A DNA stretch of 64,000 bases, taken from positions 43,833,501-43,897,500 of the forward strand of contig NC_073339.2 of the NCBI RefSeq assembly GCF_027580225.2, given 5' to 3'. Below, piece after piece: positions 55,801-64,000 of this stretch. Positions within the stretch are counted from its first letter, which is position 1, and each line of letters starts with the position of its first letter. Position numbers and translations under genes: made by a program. The notes beneath the pieces are model-generated. The model did not search any database. It was not told where the DNA came from and saw only the letters and a program-made list of their open reading frames with translations. This stretch comes from Misgurnus anguillicaudatus (lineage: Eukaryota; Chordata; Actinopteri; Cypriniformes; Cobitidae).

Positions 55801-57336
55801 CCAGCTTGACCAGGCTGTAATACCAGTTTAACCAGCTTTGCCAGGCTGGGAGGACCATCTTAAACCAGCTAAGACCAACTAAAAAGTGTTCAAACCCCCT
55901 CTAAAACCAGCCTGCCACACCAGCTTACCCGGATAAAATCAGACTGGGAAACCAGCTAAAACCAGGTAGTCTATAAAGACTGGTTTTAGCAGGCTGGTTT
56001 TAGAGGGGGTTTGGCCACTTTATGGCTCGTCAAACTGGTCTTAGCTGTTCAGACTAGGAGACCAGCTGACCCACCAGCTTGACCAGGCTGTAATACCAGT
56101 TTAACCAGCTTTGCCAGGCTGGGAGGACCATCTTGAACCAGCTAAGACCATCTAAAAAGTGTCTAAAACCTCCCTAAAACCAGCCTGCTACACCAGCTTA
56201 GATAAAATCAGACTGGGAAACCAGCTAAAACCAGGTAGTCTATCAGACTGGTTTTAGCAGGCTGGTTTTAGAGGGGGTTTGGCCACTTTATGGCTCGTCA
56301 AACTGGTCTTAGCTGTTCAGACTAGGAGACCAGCTGACCCACCAGCTTGACCAGGCTGTAATACCAGTTTAACCAGCTTTGCCAGGCTGGGAGGACCATC
56401 TTAAACCAGCTAAGACCAACTAAAAAGTGTTCAAACCCCCTCTAAAACCAGCCTGCCACACCAGCTTACCCGGATAAAATCAGACTGGGAAACCAGCTAA
56501 AACCAGGTAGTCTATCAGACTGGTTTTAGCAGGCTGGTTTTAGAGGGGGTTTGGCCACTTTATGGCTCGTCAAACTGGTCTTAGCTGTTCAGACTAGGAG
56601 ACCAGCTGACCCACCAGCTTGACCAGGCTGTAATACCAGTTTAACCAGCTTTGCCAGGCTGGGAGGACCATCTTGAACCAGCTAAGACCATCTAAAAAGT
56701 GTCTAAAACCTCCCTAAAACCAGCCTGCTACACCAGCTTAGATAAAATCAGACTGGGAAACCAGCTAAAACCAGGTAGTCTATCAGACTGGTTTTAGCAG
56801 GCTGGTTTTAGAGGGGGTTTGGCCACTTTATGGCTCGTCAAACTGGTCTTAGCTGTTCAGACTAGGAGACCAGCTGACCCACCAGCTTGACCAGGCTGTA
56901 ATACCAGTTTAACCAGCTTTGCCAGGCTGGGAGGACCATCTTAAACCAGCTAAGACCAACTAAAAAGTGTTCAAACCCCCTCTAAAACCAGCCTGCCACA
57001 CCAGCTTACCCGGATAAAATCAGACTGGGAAACCAGCTAAAACCAGGTAGTCTATCAGACTGGTTTTAGCAGGCTGGTTTTAGAGGGGGTTTGGCCACTT
57101 TATGGCTCGTCAAACTGGTCTTAGCTGTTCAGACTAGGAGACCAGCTGACCCACCAGCTTGACCAGGCTGTAATACCAGTTTAACCAGCTTTGCCAGGCT
57201 GGGAGGACCATCTTGAACCAGCTAAGACCATCTAAAAAGTATCCAAAACCTCCCTAAAACCAGCCTGCTACACCAGCTTAGATAAAATCAGACTGGGAGA
57301 CCAGCTAAAACCAGCTTAGACTGGTCTTAGCTAGTC
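49890..57336. repeat. 7.4-kb satellite built on ACCAGCT/AGCTGGT with a 540-bp higher-order unit
   Basis: The monomers are about 270 bp, made of dispersed ACCAGC, CCAGCTTGACC, TTTTAGCTGGT and complementary words. From about 51060 onward two monomer types alternate. Type A carries AGCTTACCCGGATAAAATC and AAGTGTTCAAACCCCC; type B carries AGCTTAGATAAAATC and AAGTATCCAAAACCTCCC. AGCTTACCCGGATAAAATC starts at 51061, 51601, 52141, 52681, 53221, 53761, 54301, 54842, 55382, 55922, 56463 and 57003, a period of 540 bp. The left part (49890-51060) is older, diverged and interrupted by a MITE at 50676-50893. No gene or RNA is recognised inside. It ends abruptly at CTTAGCTAGTC near 57335. Confidence 0.97.
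50676..50893. mobile_element. MITE inserted into the satellite
   Basis: The ends TGGCCGGTTGCATAAA and TTTATGCAACCAGCCA are inverted. Array sequence resumes as if CTG had been duplicated (50673-50675 and 50894-50896). The insertion lies in the diverged left part of the array only, so it was not copied by array expansion. Confidence 0.8.
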
Positions 57337-59395
57337 TTTTTAGTAGGGCAGAGAGAAAAAGGAGACAGTACAGAGAGACAGAAACTATAAGGAAACCCAG
57401 AAGAAAACCTGAGGTAATGCTTGAAGGATAAACATTTATGAGTCTTTTAATAGCTTACTGTACAGACTAACATCGAATTGGACTGAGGGGTAATTCTGGT
57501 TTACGCAAAAATATAAAGTAAAAATAACTGGTGGTGCTTTTTTTCTCATGGGCATGTGCGCCAGACTGAACTAAAAATTGAGATCTTTTTCTGAAAGAGA
57601 CACGTTTGAGATGTCTGAGGTCTTATATTGTAAAGAGGAGGAGACCTCAGTCCCTGTTTGGTGTCGATGAGAAACAATTGAATTATTTAAGATCATTTGT
57701 GTTTTGTCTTTCCTGCCAGACAGAAAAATGCAAACAAAATGAATGTGAGCAAAACAAAATCGAACGAGAAACCTAATGGCAGCCGTATCCAAGGGAAACA
57801 GATGGAGTCATAAAACTCTGATTCACAAACCATCAGTGCTCACTCATTCCAGCATATTAACAGAAATGTGCTCTTATTGAAGACATGCATCATGTGATTT
57901 CTCTATAGGAGACACACATGTGTTTGTTTCACTATTTTATCTCATTGACTTCCATTATTTTAGATCACACTAATGATATTTTTCATACAAACATCATTCA
58001 GTTTTTAACTAGCGAGGTATGGCTCACTAGTCTCTGTAATAGGATTCGTTATAATACTGGTGAGGACATTTTTTTAAAAGTGTATATATTAAAATACTTA
58101 CAAATGTATATTAAACAAAAAGACACATACATTAGTTTACTCTGCATTTCTTTTTTATTATATTTTCATAACATTTTCATACATAACGGCATCTCAAAAG
58201 GACGTTTGGGTACAGATTTGTCCCTAAAATATAGTTAAACGTACACTAAATACTAGTTTTCGGTTAAAAGTAAGCAAGATGCTTCTGGTTTTGATCAAAT
58301 CAGTAAAAAAAATTGCTGTACAAAAGCTGTCATTAGGTTTAGGGTAGTAGTACCCTTATAAAATGCACATTTTGTAACAAAAACGTTCATAATAGTACCT
58401 CAAAAGGTACTGGTACCAATTCTATAGCAGTCGTTGCCTGATGGTTAAACCGGTTTGGTTGTAACCCAAAGGTCACTTATGTTCTTTCTCGAGCTGTATG
58501 GTCCATAAAGAACCAAGTCATGATCGTGACACATTTCAGAGTGAGATGAAATATCACACAAGGACAATAGCGGGTGTGGCTTGTGTTTTTCACTATGAAT
58601 CTATTTTATTGCTAAAAATAATGTTATTTTGTGTATTTGGTTTGGGTGGTTTATGGTTAAAAAACATTATTTTCCACATATACCGTACATTTTTGTAGCT
58701 CTGGATTTCAAAAGCTCTGCGTCCCTGATTGGCTAGCTAATTGGGCGTTGTGATTGGCCTGAATACCTCTGACGTCAGCTGGAAATGTGATGCTCCTTAC
58801 CATGTTTAAAAAATTCACTAACAATGCATAACAGGATCTAACTTACAGGCTTTGAGTCCGAAGCGGGAGGAATTATGATAATGTCGGTCTTGTCTACATC
58901 AGCAATCCCTGGAAGTAAACTGTTGCCTACAATCCATGTGTTTGTTGTAGTCCAAGAAAAGAGATTTGCATTGGAGATGATAACTCGCGTCATCGTTTAC
59001 TTTGGGGTTTGTACCTTTTGCAAATCATTAACATGTACTAATACACATTTACACACCAAAGAAAATTGTGACCATTGGTGCTCTTTAAATATAAAAAAGT
59101 AGGCTTTTCATTCAGAAACAGAACTCGCAGCAGACTGACAGCTGGAAGGGGCGGGGTTTACGGATGCTCCGCCCAAGCCGTCTAGCTGATGTCATACAGT
59201 ACATTTTCAGATTTAGATTTTTTAAGTTTATGAGGGCACATGAATTAAAAAATAAATAATGACCCACACGGTTAAATCGTTTTTTAATGAACACTGCAAT
59301 ATTCCCTTATAAAATAAGAATAGTCAGATTTAATTTAATGGGGACTTTAAAATGCTTATCTTTAGGATGCTTACCCCTGTTTTCACAGACAAGGC
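57337..59395. other. Intergenic DNA, no gene recognised
   Basis: AT-rich sequence. A short AGAGA-type run follows the satellite (57350-57375). Part of the interval from about 58690 to 59110 looks repetitive (CCTGATTGGCTAGCTAATTG; GCTCTTTAAATATAAAAAAG), but I cannot define its ends. A GGTACTGGTACC-like palindromic repeat fragment is near 58380-58425. Open frames up to 106 codons (57918-58238) have no family support. Confidence 0.45.
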
Positions 59396-59399
59396 TTAA

Positions 59400-60118
59400 G
59401 GGAACACGCCAACATTTTGGGACTTTAACTTATTCACCGTATCCCTAAGAGTTAGATAAGTCCATACATACCTTTTTCATCTCAGTGCATTCTGTTACTC
59501 TAACGCACCCACTGCTAGCTTAGCTTAGCCCAAAGACTGGAAGTGAATGGCTCCAGCTAGCATCCTGCTCCCAATAAGTGACAAAATAATGGCAACATTT
59601 TCCTATTTATATGTTGTGATTTGTATAGTCACAGAGTGCAAAAATAACAAGGTCATATGAGACACATCCATCTTTTAACAGTACATACTGGGAACTATAT
59701 TCTCAGAAGACGAAGCACTGCTACTTGGGCGGTGTGATTAGCGCAACTCTGACCGAACTCTCTGCCCCTTACCAGTGGGCTTCTCGGGTGCTGCGAGCAA
59801 ATCACAAAATAATTCAAATCTTTAATGGAAACATTCGGATAAAAATAGATCTGATTCCTGTGAATACAGTCTGAGACAATAGTACCTTTAGTCACATTAG
59901 CGCTACAATGTGCTACCAAACACATTCAGGAAAGCTTTTGGGTAAAATTACCAAGTTAGTCTGTGGCCATGGGCGGGGCTTTGTTTGTGTGATGTCACAT
60001 TAATAAGAGACTGTTTTGATTTAAGTGGATTACAAAACATTGAGATGGTGGTTGAGATGTGTTCACAGATTACCATATACACAAATTTATTGTAAAAGTG
60101 GATTTTGCATCCTTAACA
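59400..60118. mobile_element. Fused fragments of two TTAA-type MITE families
   Basis: The left half (59400 to about 59770) begins TTAA|GGGAACACGCCAACATTTTGG and follows the left arm of the 19381-20132 element. The right half (about 59800-60118) follows the 22150-22656 element (GATCTGATTCCTGTGAATAC; GGGCGGGGCTTT; GTAAAAGTGGATTTTGCATC). Neither half is complete. Confidence 0.7.
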
Positions 60119-62311
60119 CACTTGAAATAAGTAAATATGCTTAATTTTGATGTGATGCCCACTGTGATGGTTGTTAAATTCTTTCATTTTGATCAGTAAT
60201 AATAGTGATGGCTGCCATTAGCAAACACTAATTATTTGTGAGATCTTCTCCCACTTAGCAACTCTTTCTCCCTTCTTTTCCTAATGTGACAAAGACATAC
60301 AGCTCGGCCCGGTCTCCCGCTGTGGAGTTCTGTTGCAATAAAGAGGCAAACAGCACTCAAGCTCATTAACCAAATTGTTTATACAGCGTCACCCTATGAC
60401 TTTTACGCAATGTCAAAGACCACATATACAACACAAAGCAAAACAAAACACCAACTGGTATTTCCTTAAATCCACAGTCGTCAACCTTTCAAGCGTTCCC
60501 ATTTTGTTTAATAAACGCCAGCGTTGATTTATCAAAGAGGAATTCATAATGAGATTTGCCACGGCACAAACCAAACGCGGATAAAGCGGGGAATATTGTT
60601 GTGCGTGTCCCAGGGGGTTGCAATTACTCCAAAATGACACGATCAGACATGATTGATAACCGGCTAGCACTAAATGTGTTTGGAGTGCAACTTCACAAAC
60701 AGTAATGCAAGGAAATGATGGAGCCCGTAATTGCCCGGTGCCCGAATCTACGTACGCATTCATGCAAGAGAGGTTTACGCACACAAAATTACTATTACCA
60801 CCAGTCATTTTTCTTGTACTGTCACTATGCATTATTTTATTTTGTCGTTTCTACAGCATTACTGCCATTGAAAAATGATAATGAAGATGCATAATGAAGA
60901 GAGCTAATATCCTGAGGTCAATAAGAAAACCTAATAAAGGAAGTAGATGTCTATCTGTGCCGCAGGAGCAGACGGGCAACATTCATTATTGGACAGATGA
61001 CTGTTCGAATTTACATCCTCAAAACAAGATACATTTCTTTTGGTAACATGTGCTTTAATCCACTAATGTATCTAAAAAAAATAGTGGCGTTTACTAAGGA
61101 AAAAACTGCTTCACCAACATCTTTTAATATTATCTTTTTTCATATTAGTTACATTACCATGCTTTTTGAGCATGCAATATAGTAATACCATGAAACTGTA
61201 TCACATTGCATAAAAATAATAATGTGGTAAAACCACAGTCCCATTTCCAATTATTTTAACTCTTTTCTCTAAATAAAAGTGACACAGGCCACATAAAGAT
61301 GATGATTTAGTGTATTTACAATATGACATCAAAATAGTTTTGTGCCTGTAGGTGGCACTGTGTATCTAAAGCCAAGCAGAGAGCCTCCAGCATTAAAACA
61401 CAGTCCTCCTCTCTGGGGTACGAAAGGAAGACAATAACAGACTGTTTGCTCTGAAGCCTTGAACTAAGATTTAAGTTTCCCAGCCTGCGATGTACATACG
61501 GTGACCTTTACAGTGTGTGTGTTTTCACACGCCAACACTGTGTGCATTTGTATGTTTATTGATTTCCTATAGATGTGGGAACAGGGCCATGATTTATGGT
61601 AATCGTTGCAAAAACGACAAAGTGTTGCATTATGTGTAGAATGTTTTTCATCCGAAACAATTTACAACGAGCAATCTAAACAAGTAAAAGCCAATAAGCA
61701 ATTAGAAAATGAATAGATACACTATTAATATTGCTCATACTTATACTTTGGCATTTGAAACGGAGACAAAGTATTAAACTTTAGTGTATTACTTGTCCTG
61801 AATGATTTATGAAACAAACATCATTGATACCTCAAATCAGCAGCTCTATTATTTCAGTAATTGAATATATTTTAAATGATGGGATTTTACCTAAAAGATA
61901 AAATGGTATCAAGCTGTCACTAGGGGCGTATGTTGTATATTTGGTACCAATATGTACCTCTGAGGTACAAATATGCACTGTTTGGTACCAATACTGTATG
62001 TACCGCTGAGGTACGAATATAAACTCTTTAGGTGCAAAGGTGTATTTTTGAGTGACAACTATAGGGGCAATTTTTTGACCATTGTTTTTTTTCTGACAGT
62101 GTACAATAAGATGATAAGGATTATTATCCATACCGTATAAAATATGACTGCATTGGCTTTACATGTCACTTCAGGTTTCTTTTAAGTATACAGATCAGGA
62201 TATCACAAATAAATGGTGAGTTTTGCATGAAAGGATTAATTGTATTTTTTTGGGTAAAAGTAAAAATCTAGTTATTTCCATGCGATGGAAAAATCCTCAA
62301 GGTATTCATGT
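60119..62311. other. Mostly unique noncoding DNA with possible regulatory elements
   Basis: The stretch of about 60170-60960 has balanced composition, few repeats and several well-formed motif-like strings (CAAGCTCATTAACCAAATTG; CAAACGCGGATAAAGCGGGG), which is how vertebrate conserved noncoding elements often look. A repeat fragment with GTACCAATATGTACCTCTGA lies near 61940-62010. No protein or RNA gene is recognised. No gene model supports the 139-codon minus-strand frame at 60413-60832. Confidence 0.4.
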
Positions 62312-63070
62312 GACCCTGGACCACAAAACCAGTCATAAGGGTCAATTTTATGACATTGAAATTTCTACATCACCTACACTGCCAAAAATGATTTTCAAGA
62401 AAGCATTTTCTTAACATTTTATGTCTTGTTTTCAGGAAAAATATCAAAAAGTTTTTAAATTAAGATGCTTTTCTTGATGAGCAAAACGACCCAAGAAAAT
62501 AAGTCTAGTTTTTAGACCCAAAAATATCAAATTTAAGTGATTTTGTGCATAAAACAAGCAAATTTTTCTTGAATTTAGTGTTTAAGAAAAATTTTCAAGA
62601 TTTTTTTGCTTAGCCCATTGGCAGATTTTTTTGCTTGTTTTATGAACAAATATTTTTGGTCTAAAAACTAGACTTATTTTCTCGGGTTGTTTTGCTCATC
62701 AAGAAAAAGCATCTTAATTTAAGAATTTTTTGATATTTTTACTGAAAACAAGACAAAAATACTAATAATTTTTTTCTTGAAAATAATTTTTGGCAGTGTC
62801 AAAACTAAATAAATAATAATAATAATAATAATAATAATTGTTAGGATAGGACAATATTTGGCCAACTATTTAAAAATCACATTTAAAGTTGTCCAAATGA
62901 AGTCCTTAACAACACATATTACTAATAATAAATACATTTTTTGATATATTTATGGTAGGAAATTTACAAAATATCTTCATGTAACATGATTTTTACCATA
63001 TATCCTAATGATTTTTGGCATACAAATAAATAATTTTAATGGCTATTGCTACAACATACCTGTGCGACTT
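62312..63070. mobile_element. GTGACCCTGGACC MITE split by another MITE
   Basis: The left end TGTGACCCTGGACCACAAAA is at 62312. The family's internal strings (TTAGGATAGGACAATATTTG; TTTTTACCATATATCCTAAT) reappear only after 62820, because a separate inverted-repeat element occupies 62382-62798. The right terminus is truncated near 63070. Confidence 0.75.
62382..62798. mobile_element. Inverted-repeat MITE with CACTGCCAAAAATGATTTTC end, nested
   Basis: The ends CACTGCCAAAAATGATTTTC and GAAAATAATTTTTGGCAGTG are inverted. The arms carry GATGAGCAAAACGACCCAAG and its complement. It is the single-palindrome relative of 37098-37890. Confidence 0.82.
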
Positions 63071-63073
63071 ACA

Positions 63074-63790
63074 GGGTTCCCAGACCTTAGTTAACTTCAA
63101 ATTCAAGGACCTTTCAATGACTTTCCAGGTCCAATACCCTTAAATTCAAGGACTAAATGTGGGGACACATTTCAAGTGAGAGCAGTGTTACCTTTTAAGA
63201 TACATTGTTACAGTTCCCTTTTGTGGGAACTTGTGCTGCGTCACTGCGGTGACACTTTGGGGACCGCTCCAGGGGTAAGTGCGTCTGAATGTGTATATCA
63301 ATTTCAACCAATGGTGAGGCTTAACGACAAAGACAGGGTGACGTGGGAGCCAGGAAGTATATCGCTATCTGAAATATTGCTAAAGACGGAAATATGGCAA
63401 GGGATTCGCAGTGTCTCGTTCCCTTCTCAGGAAACAACAGTTACATACGTAACCCGAGACATTTTCATGTGTCAAACACAACTATGCCAAAAAGCATTTT
63501 GGTATGAATCAACATTCGCATACAGAAGATATAAGCATTTAAAGCAAACAGTTTAACACGTGTGCTTAAATAGTCTAGAATTTTTATGATATTATCCTAC
63601 CCTACACAGGGAATAATATATAATTTTTCAGAAAACTTCTTGCATAAAATAGAAATAGATTCAAGCACTTTTAATGACCTGTATCTATGTATGTATATTT
63701 TCAAAAACTTTCAAGGGCCATGAATTTCCCCCAGATTCACAAACTTTCAAGGGTTTCAAGGACCCGTGCCCTGGACTTATGTCACAAATA
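63074..63790. mobile_element. Repeat with AATTCAAGGAC/TTTCAAGG ends, containing an inner insertion
   Basis: The left part GTTCCCAGACCTTAGTTAAC, then AATTCAAGGACCTTTCAATG, is mirrored by TTTCAAGGGCCATGAATTTC, then AAGGGTTTCAAGGACCC, at 63710-63770. Between them, about 63210-63470, lies a different repeat running from TACAGTTCCCTTTTGTGGGA to ACATACGTAACCCGAGAC. The 126-codon frame there (63176-63556) has no recognised family and is taken as repeat-derived. Confidence 0.55.
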
Positions 63791-64000
63791 TGGTCTAAAA
63801 CCTCTCCAAGTGATCTTGAAAATGTCAACGCATTCTCCAATATTAATTAAAGATTCTGGATCTTGGATAAAGTGACTGAAGTTTTGTCATTATATCAAAA
63901 GGCTTTTTTAAACTAAATTTGCAAGCACAATAGGTTGTGATCTGTATGTGTGATATAGCGCGCTACAACTACTGTCATTTAATCTTGTATTGCTCTGTTG

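Noticed and set aside
49890..57336. Regular repeats that could be mistaken for a CRISPR array
   Set aside because: Unit length is about 270/540 bp without unique spacers, no cas genes are present and the genome is eukaryotic.
60413..60832. 139-codon minus-strand frame
   Set aside because: No domain or family recognised, no splice or promoter context; the region looks like conserved noncoding DNA instead.
63176..63556. 126-codon plus-strand frame
   Set aside because: It falls inside a dispersed repeat (TACAGTTCCC...ACCCGAGAC) that interrupts another repeat; no family support.

Overview
This is a stretch of vertebrate nuclear chromosome, almost certainly from a teleost fish and probably a cyprinid relative. 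Introns with GT/AG borders interrupt four complete genes and the first exon of a fifth, and every recognised gene reads on the minus strand. The fish call rests on a ZP3-class egg-coat gene, on a Tc1 transposon with long IR/DR ends, and on a very dense population of small inverted-repeat DNA transposons. The TTAA-flanked 'AGGGATAGTTCAC' type is one I remember as typical of cyprinids; that point is from memory, not from a search. I see no bacterial, organellar or viral genome features, no operon and no CRISPR array.

Layout from left to right. Positions 1-805 hold a degenerate ~110-bp tandem repeat inside intron 1 of retreg2, whose first coding exon is at 904-1136; the rest of that gene lies off the left edge. 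prkag3 (AMPK gamma-3; 12 coding exons, 330 residues) spans 3434-7415. A broken Tc1/mariner element lies at 8482-9983. cnppd1 (8 coding exons, 426 residues) spans 11309-16618. The interval 16.6-20.3 kb is filled with transposons, some nested. abcb6 (19 coding exons, 852 residues) spans 21589-33647. A gene-poor interval follows, then a ZP3-family egg-coat glycoprotein (9 coding exons, 526 residues) at 39787-44127. To the right of 44.2 kb I find no protein-coding gene: there is a nested transposon complex (46.0-48.8 kb), a 7.4-kb satellite with a 540-bp higher-order unit (49.9-57.3 kb), and partly unique AT-rich DNA that may hold regulatory elements.

The genes do not form one pathway. prkag3 encodes an energy-sensing kinase subunit, abcb6 an ABC half-transporter linked to heme/porphyrin transport, retreg2 an ER-phagy receptor, cnppd1 a cyclin-fold membrane protein, and the last gene an egg-envelope protein. 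From memory, RETREG2, CNPPD1 and ABCB6 are close neighbours on human 2q35 with PRKAG3 a few hundred kb away, so this is a rearranged piece of an old vertebrate gene neighbourhood.

Exon borders were worked out by hand from reading frame, splice dinucleotides and remembered family sequences. All are phase-consistent. The one exception to GT/AG borders is a GA donor in cnppd1. I did not find a convincing new biological system. The most interesting items are the satellite's layered periodicity, a group of unrelated-looking inverted repeats that all use TTAA target sites and AGG termini, and the odd cnppd1 splice donor.
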